Source of the DNA: Pseudomonas putida
GTDB taxonomy: Bacteria; Pseudomonadota; Gammaproteobacteria; Pseudomonadales; Pseudomonadaceae
DNA: 64,000 bases
NCBI RefSeq assembly: GCF_022627325.1
Contig: NZ_JAETZZ010000014.1
Coordinates: forward strand, 89,714 to 153,713
Direction of reading: 5' to 3'
Shown here piece after piece: positions 16,945 through 24,926 of the stretch. Both the position numbers and the translations under genes were made by a program. Positions within the stretch are counted from its first letter, which is position 1; the number at the start of each line of letters is the position of its first letter. Under the pieces are notes generated by a model, which did not search any database, was not told the origin of the DNA, and worked only from the letters and a program-made list of their open reading frames with translations.

Positions 16945-17934
16945 TCAAAGGCTTTTCACTACCCCGGGGCGAACCTGCACGGACGCTGCGCCAATACCAT
17001 TGCGCAGCGGCTGGCCAAAGGCGTCGAGGCTGACCTCGAAGGTATCGCCCGGGCGAGCCTGAACGCCGTCGGCAAACGACAGCGTGGCGGTGCCGAAATA
17101 GTGCACATGGATATCGCCAGCACGCAGGAACTGGTCGTACTTGAAGTGGTGGAACTCAAGGTTCTCGAAGCTGTGGCACATGTTCTGCTCACCCGACAGG
17201 AACGGCTTGCTCCACAGCACCTGGCCATCGCGCAGGATGCGGCTGGTGCCTTCAAGGTGAGCCGGCAATGCCCCCAGGCGCAGCTCCGGGCCGAAGCTGC
17301 AGGCGCGCAGCTTGGAATGCGCCAGGTACAGGTAGTTGCGCCGCTCCATCACATGGTCGGAAAACTCGTTGCCCAAGGCGTAGCCGAGGCGGTATGGCGT
17401 GGCGTCGGGTCCGATCAGGTACAGCCCGACCAGCTCCGGCTCTTCGCCAGCATCTTCGGCAAAAGCCGGCAGCGGCAGGTCGGCACCGGGGCGCACGACG
17501 ATGCCGCCGTCGCCCTTGTAGAACCACTCAGGCTGCGCGCCCTCCTCGCCCGCTGCCGGCCGACCGCCCTCCAGGCCCCACTGGAACATGCGCATGCTGT
17601 CGGTGACGGCGCCTTCGGCTTGCTGCTGGTGCATCTTGTCGCGGGTGGCGGCGCTTCCCAGGTGGGTCAGGCCGGTGCCGGTCACCAGGCAGTGGGCCGG
17701 GTCCGGGTGGTCCAGCGGTGGCAGTACGCGGCCTTCGGCCAGCAGGGCCAGGTAGTCATGGCGCTCGCCCAGCCCGGCGGCCCGCACCTCGCTGGCCAGG
17801 TCACGGCCCGCAGCGATGGCCTGCAGAGCCAGCTCACGGGTGCTGCTGGCGCCCAGTACTTCAAGGGCGTACTCGCCTTCCACCACGCCCACGTGGCGCG
17901 CGCCGGCGGCGGTTTCGAATTGGATCAGTCGCAT
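16945..17934 (-). CDS. AraD1/GguC-type fumarylacetoacetate hydrolase-fold protein (probable 2-keto-3-deoxy-sugar-acid dehydratase)
   Basis: 329-residue protein with the FAH fold. A conserved metal-ligand region appears around GLYLIGPDATPYRLGYALGNEFSDH (mid-protein) and a C-terminal beta-rich core around DIHVHYFGTATLSFADG. Proteins of this AraD1 type sit in pentose-acid operons and are taken to dehydrate 2-keto-3-deoxypentonate to alpha-ketoglutarate semialdehyde. Its neighbours (sugar-acid dehydratase upstream on the other strand, KGSA dehydrogenase downstream) supply the steps before and after, which supports that role. It starts 28 bases after the MFS gene. Confidence 0.85.
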   Translation of the reverse strand: MRLIQFETAAGARHVGVVEGEYALEVLGASSTRELALQAIAAGRDLASEVRAAGLGERHDYLALLAEGRVLPPLDHPDPAHCLVTGTGLTHLGSAATRDKMHQQQAEGAVTDSMRMFQWGLEGGRPAAGEEGAQPEWFYKGDGGIVVRPGADLPLPAFAEDAGEEPELVGLYLIGPDATPYRLGYALGNEFSDHVMERRNYLYLAHSKLRACSFGPELRLGALPAHLEGTSRILRDGQVLWSKPFLSGEQNMCHSFENLEFHHFKYDQFLRAGDIHVHYFGTATLSFADGVQARPGDTFEVSLDAFGQPLRNGIGAASVQVRPGVVKSL

Positions 17935-17962
17935 GCTTGTGCTCGCTTGTCGGTTGCTAAGG

Positions 17963-19270
17963 TTAGCGGGAGGCTTCGGCCGCCCGTGAGGAAGCCAGGC
18001 GCTGGCGGCGCTCCAGGCGGTTGTAGACCACGCCCGTGAGCAGCACCCCGCACAGCATCACCAGCGCCAGGAAGTACAGGCCCGACGACAGCTGCCCGGT
18101 GTACTCCTTCAGCGCGCCGATGCCGAACGGGCCCAGGTAGCCGCCGAGGTTGCCGATCGAGTTGATCAAGGCGATGCCCGCAGCAGCGCTGGCACCGGAG
18201 AAGAACCGCCCCGGCAGCGTCCAGAAGATGGCCGTGCAGGAGAACAGCGCGAACGCCACCAGGCACAGCGCGGCCAACTGCAGCACCGGCACCGTCAGCC
18301 AGGCGCTGAAGAACAGGCCGATTGCACCCAAGGCGTAAAGCAGGCCCAGATGGCCATAGCGGTCGTTCAGGCGGTCGGAGCTACGCGGCACGATCAGCAG
18401 CCCGATGATGCCGAACAGGTAGGGCACCGCCGAGACGAAACCGGTGACCAGGTCACTGCCGCCAAACTGGTGGATCAGCGTTGGCAGCCAAAGGCCCAGG
18501 CCATAGATGCTCAGGGTCATCGGCAGGTAGAACAGCGCCAGCAACAGGACCCGGCTGTCTTTCAGGGCATGCAGCGGGTTGCCATGGCGGGTCTGGCCGA
18601 ACTCGCGCAGGTCGTTGGCCAACTGCTCTTGCAACCAGTTGCGTTGCTCGTCGCTGAGCCAGCGCACCTTGGCAGGGCCGTCCGGCAGCAGGCGTAAAGT
18701 GGGCCAGGCCAGCAGCATTGCCGGGGTGCCGATACAGATGAACAACCACTGCCAGCCATGCAGGCCATAACTGCCCTCAAGCCCCAGCAGCGCGCCCGAA
18801 AGCGGCCCGGTGATCAGCATGGCAAGCGGCTGCGAGAGAATGAAGAAACCGAGGATTTTGCCGCGATGGCGCACCGGGTACCACTGGGTGATGTAGTACA
18901 GCACCCCCGGGAAGAAGCCCGCCTCGGCGGCCCCCAGCAAGAAGCGCATCACGTAGAAACCGTTGGGCCCGGTGACGAACGCCATGCCTACGGTAATCGC
19001 GCCCCAGGTCACCAGGATGCGGGCGAACCAGCGACGCGCGCCGAAGCGGTCGAGCAACAGGTTGCTCGGCACTTCGAAAAGAAAATAACCGATGAAGAAT
19101 AGCCCGGCGCCAAGGCCATAGGCCGCGTCACCCAGGCCAATGTCGGCGCCCATGTGCAGCTTGGCAAAGCCTACTGCCGAACGATCGACATAGGCCACCA
19201 GGTAAAGCAGAACCAGAAAAGGGATGAGTTTCAGTGTGATCAGGCGGACGAGCCGCTGCTCCTGAATCAT
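17963..19270 (-). CDS. MFS transporter, anion:cation symporter (ACS) family
   Basis: 435-residue transporter with twelve hydrophobic segments. It carries the ACS-type first-segment block YVDRSAVGFAK and the loop motif LLDRFGARRW between segments 2 and 3. ACS members import organic anions such as galactonate, glucarate and tartrate by proton symport. Here the likely cargo is the sugar acid used by the divergent dehydratase. The ATG at 19270 follows ggagacatcgcc; a further upstream start was rejected. It is the first gene of the minus-strand operon. Confidence 0.9.
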   Translation of the reverse strand: MIQEQRLVRLITLKLIPFLVLLYLVAYVDRSAVGFAKLHMGADIGLGDAAYGLGAGLFFIGYFLFEVPSNLLLDRFGARRWFARILVTWGAITVGMAFVTGPNGFYVMRFLLGAAEAGFFPGVLYYITQWYPVRHRGKILGFFILSQPLAMLITGPLSGALLGLEGSYGLHGWQWLFICIGTPAMLLAWPTLRLLPDGPAKVRWLSDEQRNWLQEQLANDLREFGQTRHGNPLHALKDSRVLLLALFYLPMTLSIYGLGLWLPTLIHQFGGSDLVTGFVSAVPYLFGIIGLLIVPRSSDRLNDRYGHLGLLYALGAIGLFFSAWLTVPVLQLAALCLVAFALFSCTAIFWTLPGRFFSGASAAAGIALINSIGNLGGYLGPFGIGALKEYTGQLSSGLYFLALVMLCGVLLTGVVYNRLERRQRLASSRAAEASR

Positions 19271-19354
19271 GGCGATGTCTCCAATTGTTCTTGTAATGGG
19301 CACAGCACCTGGCCGGGGCTTTTTGGCAGACCGCTAACCTGGCAAATCGATCAT

Positions 19355-19367
19355 ATAGTATTACTAT
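19355..19367. promoter_or_regulatory. FadR-type operator, MFS-proximal copy
   Basis: ATAGTATTACTAT is a perfect palindrome around a central T. It contains the GT-N3-AC core typical of sites bound by the FadR subfamily of GntR regulators, and a gene of that family lies 2 kb away in the same locus. It is 85 bases upstream of the MFS start. Confidence 0.75.
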
Positions 19368-19429
19368 TTAAAACAACAACCCTTCACAGACGCCTTTTCA
19401 GCCGGTAGAGTCAGCACAACAACGACAAA

Positions 19430-19440
19430 TAGTAATACTA
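19430..19440. promoter_or_regulatory. FadR-type operator, dehydratase-proximal copy
   Basis: TAGTAATACTA is the same 11-bp core as the copy at 19356-19366 (there on the other strand), 74 bp away centre to centre, about seven helical turns. It lies 16 bases before the dehydratase ATG, where a bound repressor would block transcription or initiation. Two sites in a divergent promoter suggest joint control of both operons, perhaps with looping. Confidence 0.75.
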
Positions 19441-19456
19441 ATTAGGTGTTCCGCTT

Positions 19457-21190
19457 ATGTCTGACAACAACCGCCCCCTGCGCTCCGCCCAATGGTTTGG
19501 TACCGCCGACAAAAACGGCTTCATGTACCGCAGCTGGATGAAGAACCAAGGCATCCCGGACCACGAATTCCAGGGCAAGCCGATCATCGGCATCTGCAAC
19601 ACCTGGTCGGAGCTGACCCCGTGCAACGCCCACTTCCGCAAGATTGCCGAGCACGTCAAAAAAGGCGTGCTGGAGGCGGGTGGCTTCCCGGTGGAGTTCC
19701 CGGTGTTTTCCAGCGGCGAGTCCAACCTGCGCCCCACCGCCATGCTGACGCGCAACCTGGCGAGCATGGATGTGGAAGAAGCGATCCGTGGCAACCCGGT
19801 GGACGCCGTGGTGCTACTGACCGGCTGCGACAAGACCACCCCGGCACTGCTGATGGGCGCCGCCAGCTGCGACGTGCCAGCGATCGTGGTCACCGGTGGG
19901 CCGATGCTCAACGGCAAGCACAAAGGCAAGGACATTGGCGCCGGCACCATCGTCTGGCAGATGCACGAGGCCTATAAGGCCGGCCAGATCGACCTCAACG
20001 AATTCCTCTCCGCCGAAGCCGGCATGTCGCGCTCAGCGGGCACCTGCAACACCATGGGCACCGCGTCGACCATGGCCTGCATGGCCGAAGCGCTGGGCAC
20101 CTCGCTGCCGCACAACGCCGCCATCCCCGCGGTGGATGCCCGCCGCTACGTACTGGCCCACCTGTCGGGCATGCGCATTGTCGACATGGTCCGCGAAGAC
20201 CTGCGTTTGTCGAAGATCCTCACCCGCGAAGCCTTCGAGAACGCCATCCGCGTCAACGCCGCCATCGGTGGTTCGACCAACGCCGTGATCCACCTCAAGG
20301 CCATTGCCGGGCGCATTGGCGTAGACCTGCAACTGGAAGACTGGACCCGCGTCGGCCGCGGCACACCGACCTTGGTCGACTTGCAACCCTCGGGCCGCTT
20401 CCTGATGGAAGAGTTCTACTACGCCGGCGGCCTGCCCGCAGTCATCCGCCGCCTGGGCGAGCACGGCCTGCTGCCCAACCCCACTGCATTGACCGCCAAC
20501 GGCAAAAGCCTGTGGGACAACTGCCTGGCCGCGCCGCTGTATGACGAAGAAGTCATCCGCCCGCTCGATAAACCACTGGTAGCCGATGGCGGCATCTGCA
20601 TCCTGCGCGGCAACCTGGCGCCCAAAGGCGCGGTGCTCAAGCCCTCAGCGGCCACCCCGGCGCTGATGCAGCACCGCGGCCGCGCCGTGGTGTTCGAGAA
20701 CTTCGAGGACTACAAAGCACGCATCAACGACCCCGAGTTGGATGTGGACGCCAATTCGGTGCTGGTGATGAAGTACTGCGGGCCCAAGGGCTACCCGGGC
20801 ATGGCCGAGGTGGGCAACATGGGCCTGCCGGCCAAGCTGCTGGCCCAGGGCGTGACCGACATGGTGCGCATTTCCGACGCCCGCATGAGTGGTACTGCCT
20901 ACGGCACCGTGGTGCTGCACGTGGCACCCGAGGCTGCTGCGGGCGGGCCATTGGCAGCCGTACGCGAAGGTGACTGGATCGAGCTGGACTGCAAGGAAGG
21001 CCGGCTGCACCTGGACATCAGCGCCGAAGAACTGGCTGGCCGCCTGGCCGACCTGCAAGCGCCACCCCAGCTGATCAGTGGTGGTTATGCGAAGCTGTAT
21101 CTGGACCATGTGATGCAGGCTGACGAAGGTTGCGATTTCGACTTCCTGGTTGGCTGCCGTGGCGCTGCGGTGCCCAAGCATTCGCACTGA
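19457..21190 (+). CDS. IlvD/Edd-family sugar-acid dehydratase (L-arabonate/D-xylonate dehydratase type)
   Basis: 577-residue iron-sulfur dehydratase converting an aldonic acid to its 2-keto-3-deoxy form. Candidate cluster ligands Cys56 (PCNAHF), Cys124 (GCDKTTPA) and Cys197 (GTCNTMG) have the 68/73 spacing I recall for Rhizobium L-arabonate dehydratase (59/127/200). The length matches that sugar-acid branch and is shorter than IlvD (about 610). With the AraD1-type protein and KGSA dehydrogenase it completes a pentonate to 2-oxoglutarate route. The exact sugar acid cannot be read from sequence. Confidence 0.9.
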   Translation: MSDNNRPLRSAQWFGTADKNGFMYRSWMKNQGIPDHEFQGKPIIGICNTWSELTPCNAHFRKIAEHVKKGVLEAGGFPVEFPVFSSGESNLRPTAMLTRNLASMDVEEAIRGNPVDAVVLLTGCDKTTPALLMGAASCDVPAIVVTGGPMLNGKHKGKDIGAGTIVWQMHEAYKAGQIDLNEFLSAEAGMSRSAGTCNTMGTASTMACMAEALGTSLPHNAAIPAVDARRYVLAHLSGMRIVDMVREDLRLSKILTREAFENAIRVNAAIGGSTNAVIHLKAIAGRIGVDLQLEDWTRVGRGTPTLVDLQPSGRFLMEEFYYAGGLPAVIRRLGEHGLLPNPTALTANGKSLWDNCLAAPLYDEEVIRPLDKPLVADGGICILRGNLAPKGAVLKPSAATPALMQHRGRAVVFENFEDYKARINDPELDVDANSVLVMKYCGPKGYPGMAEVGNMGLPAKLLAQGVTDMVRISDARMSGTAYGTVVLHVAPEAAAGGPLAAVREGDWIELDCKEGRLHLDISAEELAGRLADLQAPPQLISGGYAKLYLDHVMQADEGCDFDFLVGCRGAAVPKHSH

Positions 21191-21371
21191 CCAACCCGCA
21201 ACACCGCCGCGCAGTAGCGGCGGTGTACCGCTTGAGGGCGAAGCCCGCGCCCTTCACCGCACCACTTCCCGCTGACAGACAAATCACCCCGCCCAGCCCC
21301 GCCCCACAGGCCGCCCCTCGACCACTAATGCTATGATGCCCACCCCGCTCGAAGGACCTCCCGCGCCCCCC

Positions 21372-22094
21372 ATGAACTATCGCCAGCCCACCACGCGCAA
21401 AAGCATGCACGCCACCCTGGTCCAGGACCTCGGCCTGCAAATCGTATCCGGCCAACTCGCACCCGGGCAAAAGCTGCCCTCCGAGGCCAGCCTGTGCGAA
21501 AGCTACGCGATCAGCCGGCCGGTATTCCGCGAAGCGATGCGCGCCCTGACCGCCAAGGGCCTGGTCGAAGCGCGTCCGCGAGTCGGCACGCTGGTGCGGC
21601 CCCGCCATGACTGGCACATGCTCGACCCCGATGTGCTGCACTGGCTGATGCAGGCCACCCCACAAAAGGACTTTTTCAATACCCTGTCCAGCGTGCGCTG
21701 GGTCATCGAACCGGCCGCCGCCGCGCTGGCCGCCACCAACGCCACCCCCGAGGATGTCGCGTCGATCGGCGAGGCCTACCAGCGCATGGAAGCGGCGCGC
21801 ACCCATGAAGAGCGCCTGCAACCCGACCTGGACTTCCACGCCCGCATCGCCGACGCCACCCACAACGACCTGCTGGCCTACCTGTGCAACATGTTGTCGA
21901 TGGCCCTGCGCGAATCGGTGCGCTATTCCAACCAGCGGCCAAACTTCGACCAACTCGCCCTGCCCCGGCACAAAGCGATTCTCACGGCTATCCAGAACGG
22001 CGACGCACTGGGTGCAAGGCATGCTTCGCTGGTGCAGCTTGAAGATGCGCGTGTGGCGTTGAGCAAGGTGTTGGGGCAAGACCCGACTAGCTGA
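21372..22094 (+). CDS. GntR-family regulator, FadR subfamily (FCD domain)
   Basis: 240-residue regulator with an N-terminal winged helix-turn-helix (GQKLPSEASLCESYAISRPV near residues 30-50) and a C-terminal all-helical FCD effector domain, whose metal-site residues appear in DLDFHARIADATHN and in the later His of LPRHKAI. The start at MNYRQPTTRKSMH was preferred to an in-frame ATG 13 codons upstream because the extra segment is proline-rich and unlike the family, although neither has an ideal ribosome site. It probably represses the adjacent sugar-acid operons through the two TAGTA-N-TACTA sites, released by a sugar-acid intermediate (inference). Confidence 0.88.
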   Translation: MNYRQPTTRKSMHATLVQDLGLQIVSGQLAPGQKLPSEASLCESYAISRPVFREAMRALTAKGLVEARPRVGTLVRPRHDWHMLDPDVLHWLMQATPQKDFFNTLSSVRWVIEPAAAALAATNATPEDVASIGEAYQRMEAARTHEERLQPDLDFHARIADATHNDLLAYLCNMLSMALRESVRYSNQRPNFDQLALPRHKAILTAIQNGDALGARHASLVQLEDARVALSKVLGQDPTS

Positions 22095-22307
22095 GGCAAA
22101 GTCTTTCGGCTGCCTGCGCGTTATTTTTTTGAGCAGAACGAACTCGTAACGCAGTTCTCGCGTTACGTCATCAAGCTGACGCGGAAACAGGGCGCCGAAT
22201 CTAGATCACGCGCCCGTGCAGCTCTGAAGCAGTCAAAAAAATTGAATCTCGTAGTTGCCTGCTGGGTCAGGAATTATGAACGCAGTAAATCTGACGAGGT
22301 AACAGCA
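22095..22307 (+). other. Open stretch without start codon at the left edge of the prophage remnant
   Basis: Directly after the GntR stop codon the same frame stays open for 348 bases. It reads a basic, protein-like segment (EQNELVTQFSRYVIKLTRKQ and onward to ACWVRNYERSKSDEV) into the small gene at 22308. No ATG lies in it before 22308, and the only starts are a TTG at 22242 or CTGs. It could be the C-terminal end of a phage gene whose 5' part was lost at the integration boundary. Confidence 0.35.
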
Positions 22308-22442
22308 ATGACTATCGAAGCAGAGACACTCGCTCAACTTGCCGAAGCCCTTCAAGAGCGCGGCATGACTCTAGTAACAGACGTTGCATTTACCAGAGCG
22401 CCATACCGACTAAACCACCGCTGGATTTGCACCGTAGAGTAG
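22308..22442 (+). CDS. Small phage-type protein (44 residues)
   Basis: Short frame MTIEAETLAQLAEALQERGM continuing to RLNHRWICTVE. It has an amphipathic helix followed by a small tail. The ATG has a gaggt ribosome site 8 bases upstream. It stands at the head of a group of tightly packed small genes of prophage character. Function unknown. Confidence 0.5.
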   Translation: MTIEAETLAQLAEALQERGMTLVTDVAFTRAPYRLNHRWICTVE

Positions 22443-22625
22443 TACTTCTTTTTGCCGGCGGCTCGGACTAAGACTCCACCGCCGGCCCCCTTTTGTAGCC
22501 CTTCTGCAACACCACACCTCCCTTCCCTTCACATCGACCGCACTGGTAGGCGCCAGGCCACCTTTCACGGTGGGTTTGGTCATCCGCGGCTGGCTCCTGG
22601 CCGATGCGGTCCTGAGGATCACCAA

Positions 22626-23165
22626 ATGCATAACTGCACTGATACCCAGGCCGTGTGCCGGGGCTGCGGTCTCAAGCTGCGTGGTTCACCTTCTTGGAAA
22701 GGTGGTCTGGCCTATCACCCTGATCCGAAAGGCGAGGTGAATCGCTGCCGTTACGGGGGTTGGGTCTGCTCGCGGCGCTGTGACATCAAGGCCTGCGTCG
22801 AGCTGGAAGGAACCATGCCCGGCTGTGGCGGCGTGAACAGCTTCGAGCGCCTTACGCACTACGCCAAAGAGCATCACCCGCCATTGGCCGGAGGCAGCAT
22901 GAGCGGCTGGATCAAATGCAGCGACAGGCTGCCAGAGGAGATCAAGGCAGACTATTTGATCGTCTGCGAGTCCGGCGAAGTCGCGCTTTCCGAGTACGTC
23001 TACGACGACACCGAAGGCTGGGGGTTCTGGTACGACCCGTACGCGACTCATTGGATGCCCCTACCTTCCCCACCAAGTAGCCCACCACCTGGAGGCGACC
23101 ATGGCCACCCAGCACGACCTCTATGCCGACAGCGCCCAGGCCTTGGATCGTCGTCTCTCTGGTGA
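22626..23165 (+). CDS. Cysteine-rich N-terminus fused to DUF551-like phage protein
   Basis: 179-residue frame. Residues 1-90 carry several Cys pairs (CRGCG near residue 11; CRYGGWVCSRRC; CGG), a likely zinc-binding arrangement. From about residue 92 it reads MSGWIKCSDRLPEE and ends its recognisable part in THWMPLPSPP, the outline of DUF551, a common small phage domain. An internal ATG at 22899 with a strong ggaggcagc site suggests the DUF551 half may also be made alone. The last 20 or so residues overlap the next gene and look non-homologous. The main ATG follows gaggatcacc. Confidence 0.6.
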   Translation: MHNCTDTQAVCRGCGLKLRGSPSWKGGLAYHPDPKGEVNRCRYGGWVCSRRCDIKACVELEGTMPGCGGVNSFERLTHYAKEHHPPLAGGSMSGWIKCSDRLPEEIKADYLIVCESGEVALSEYVYDDTEGWGFWYDPYATHWMPLPSPPSSPPPGGDHGHPARPLCRQRPGLGSSSLW

Positions 23166-23349
23166 GCAGGAAGTTCACTGGGCGGAAGGCATTACGCCAC
23201 AGCAGGCTGCGGCTAATAACCGGGCTTGGCTCGCCATGATCCGCAAACAAGACAAGAACCAGAAGGCAAGCAGCCGGACGGCGATCGCGTCAGCACTCGA
23301 CAAGATGGAAGCCATGAGTGGCACAGGCGCCGCCCGGAGGACAGCATGA
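23101..23349 (+). CDS. Hypothetical prophage protein (82 residues)
   Basis: Reads MATQHDLYADSAQALDRRLS and continues polar and helical. It starts with a ggaggcgacc site inside the 3' end of the preceding frame and ends in an ATGA overlap with the next gene. Such overlapping, same-strand small genes are typical of phage early regions. No domain recognised. Confidence 0.65.
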   Translation: MATQHDLYADSAQALDRRLSGEQEVHWAEGITPQQAAANNRAWLAMIRKQDKNQKASSRTAIASALDKMEAMSGTGAARRTA

Positions 23350-23576
23350 GCAAAGGCACACGCGACGAGGTGGTCGCCATTATCAACTCGCGCTTCGATG
23401 CTATCAACGCTTCGTTCAGCGATAGCTTGCGCGGCGAGCTGGCTATGGCCATCGATCTGGCCGGCCTTACAGGCGCCATCGGAATCGACACGCAGCGGGC
23501 CTACACAGAGCGGCTGAATCGGATCATTGAACGCGTTCACCAGCAGTGGATGGAAACGAACGGGAGAGTGGCATGA
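23346..23576 (+). CDS. Hypothetical prophage protein (76 residues)
   Basis: Reads MSKGTRDEVVAIINSRFDAI and later GIDTQRAYTERLNRIIERVH, a mostly helical soluble protein. It overlaps both neighbours by four bases (ATGA), so it is translationally coupled to them. I recall similar small proteins in Pseudomonas prophages, but no function. Confidence 0.65.
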   Translation: MSKGTRDEVVAIINSRFDAINASFSDSLRGELAMAIDLAGLTGAIGIDTQRAYTERLNRIIERVHQQWMETNGRVA

Positions 23577-23859
23577 GCACCGCACCGGTCAAATCGCTGA
23601 TGGACGAGCAGATCGAGGAAATCAGCGCGCACAACCTGCGCGAAGCCTATCGCCTGGCTGAGCAGCGCGGCTACTTCGGCGCCCCTATGGGGAATGCTTC
23701 GACCTGACCATCAACGAGTTTGACCCGAAGAAGAGCCTCTTCCTTGGCGCCACTTACGGTATCGAGGCTTTGCTGCTGAACCTATACACCGGAGGGGTGA
23801 AGCTCGACTTCGAGGAGATCGCTACCTACGAAGTGCGTTACAGCCAATCCGACTACTGA
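23573..23859 (+). pseudogene. Frameshifted prophage gene (about 95 residues if restored)
   Basis: The frame beginning ATG at 23573 reads MSTAPVKSLMDEQIEEISAH and stops at 23705-23707 after 44 residues. A second frame, lacking its own start, continues with protein-like sequence ECFDLTINEFDPKKSLFLG to a stop at 23857-23859. The two join smoothly if the GGGG run near 23688 had five Gs, so a one-base deletion (real mutation, sequencing error or slippage site) is the simplest reading. The restored protein ends EIATYEVRYSQSDY and resembles small phage proteins of unknown function. Confidence 0.6.
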
Positions 23860-23866
23860 CACCCCT

Positions 23867-23905
23867 GCGCTACCCGCCAGCGCCTCTCCCTCGAACGAAA
23901 ACGCC
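23867..23905. repeat. Intergenic prophage repeat, copy 1
   Basis: About 39 bases (gcgctacccgccagcgcctc and following, ending cgaacgaaaacgcc) that recur with few changes at 24399 and 24927. This copy runs into an aacgccgcc...ggcggcg hairpin (about 23900-23921), probably a terminator for the frameshifted gene or for the lipoprotein gene converging from the right. Confidence 0.65.
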
Positions 23906-23942
23906 GCCTGAGAAGGCGGCGCTGACTGACGAAGATCGGACG

Positions 23943-24161
23943 TTACCAGGTCTTCGGCTCTGACTTCTTGTAAGAGCCTCCCGTCATGCACTTCTCGACC
24001 AGGTCTTCGCGAGCCTTGTTGTCTGGAAGTGTTTTCAGGTAGTCGGGCTGGCAGTGCTCGGTCGTTGGCTCGTAGGCAGCAGTGTCGAGGGCGTCTTCTT
24101 TGCAGCCGGCCAAGCTCATAGCGAGTGCCGCAGCAAGGATTGGGGCAAAGCATGACTTCAC
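23943..24161 (-). CDS. Small prophage-encoded lipoprotein (72 residues)
   Basis: Starts GTG (MKSCFAPILAAALAMSLAGC) and has a complete lipoprotein signal with LAGC lipobox, then about 52 polar residues with two further Cys. The GTG overlaps the stop of the upstream lipoprotein gene (GTGA) and has a gagggg ribosome site. Phage lipoproteins of this size often act in superinfection exclusion or lysis (Rz1), but there is no specific motif. Expressed on the strand opposite to the other phage genes, as lysogenic-conversion genes often are. Confidence 0.65.
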   Translation of the reverse strand: MKSCFAPILAAALAMSLAGCKEDALDTAAYEPTTEHCQPDYLKTLPDNKAREDLVEKCMTGGSYKKSEPKTW

Positions 24162-24328
24162 GGCTTGAACCCCTCGTCCTGGCTTTCATCAGGCGGAGTG
24201 ATGTTCCAGAGATTCTCGCTGGCTTCCTGCTGTGCCTGAGCCTTCTTCTCTTCCTCAGACTCCCAGCATCCGCTGAGGGAAATTGCAGCAATGGCAACGA
24301 TGGCTGCGCCTACGATGGTGCGTTTCAT
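24158..24328 (-). CDS. Small prophage-encoded lipoprotein (56 residues)
   Basis: Reads MKRTIVGAAIVAIAAISLSG then a Cys, a clear lipoprotein signal (LSGC), followed by a short acidic, glutamine-rich mature part. The ATG at 24328 follows aggaacc; a longer frame upstream was rejected because it would bury the signal peptide. Coupled to the next lipoprotein gene by a four-base overlap. Function unknown. Confidence 0.65.
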   Translation of the reverse strand: MKRTIVGAAIVAIAAISLSGCWESEEEKKAQAQQEASENLWNITPPDESQDEGFKP

Positions 24329-24398
24329 GAGGTTCCTTCCTGTGAAATGGCCGGCTTTTATACCAAAGATCGCAACCCTTCGCAAAAACTGACACCGA

Positions 24399-24437
24399 GC
24401 GCTGCCCGCCAGCGCCTTCCCCTATTCAACGAAGGCC
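24399..24437. repeat. Intergenic prophage repeat, copy 2
   Basis: Copy reading gcgctgcccgccagcgcctt then cccctattcaacgaagg. It is almost identical to copy 3 over about 35 bases and close to copy 1. It lies between the lipoprotein gene and the membrane-protein gene, both on the minus strand. Confidence 0.65.
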
Positions 24438-24442
24438 TTAGT

Positions 24443-24871
24443 TCATTGCGCGCGATTTCTCTGCTCACTTCGCTTGCGGATATACGAACGCATCATCCGG
24501 CGCTGAATCCAGCCGATAATAATGACCTGCAGTACAATGCAGAGCACCACGAATGCGGTCCTGGCATATTGGCTCAATGTAAGCTCAAAGGCCAAAACGC
24601 CCCATATGAGCATCAAGCTTCCTTGGAAGAACAGCCCCGTCACAGCAGACAGAAAGGAGTCAACCCAGAACCATCTGTCTGGGAGGAATTCCAAGGGGCC
24701 CATAGCAAAGAGGGCGATGCCGAAAGGCATACTTAAAACTGTGGGTAGCATGCCCAGGTCACCGTAGCGCAGCAGACTGCACCAAGCCACGAACCCTAAT
24801 AAAGATCCGGTACGCCAGCGATTCGTCGTCAGACGTGAAAAAAGAGCCTTCAATCTGTTCCGTCGCACCAT
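24443..24871 (-). CDS. Hypothetical membrane protein (142 residues)
   Basis: Basic N-terminus MVRRNRLKALFSRL followed by about three hydrophobic segments (SLLGFVAWCSLL; PFGIALFAMGPL; the long SLMLIWGVLAFELTL and FVVLCIVLQVIIIGW pair), then a very basic tail with RKRSEQR. The ATG at 24871 with an aggga site was chosen over a TTG 14 codons upstream. Lies in the prophage remnant; no family recognised. Confidence 0.55.
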   Translation of the reverse strand: MVRRNRLKALFSRLTTNRWRTGSLLGFVAWCSLLRYGDLGMLPTVLSMPFGIALFAMGPLEFLPDRWFWVDSFLSAVTGLFFQGSLMLIWGVLAFELTLSQYARTAFVVLCIVLQVIIIGWIQRRMMRSYIRKRSEQRNRAQ

Positions 24872-24926
24872 TACCACTGTCCCTGTTAGGTAAGCGGCGA
24901 AGCATACCAGCAAGAATCACTGCGCG

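Noticed and set aside
21333..21371. Upstream ATG for the FadR-type regulator
   Set aside because: It would add a proline-rich stretch atypical of the family; kept only as an alternative start.
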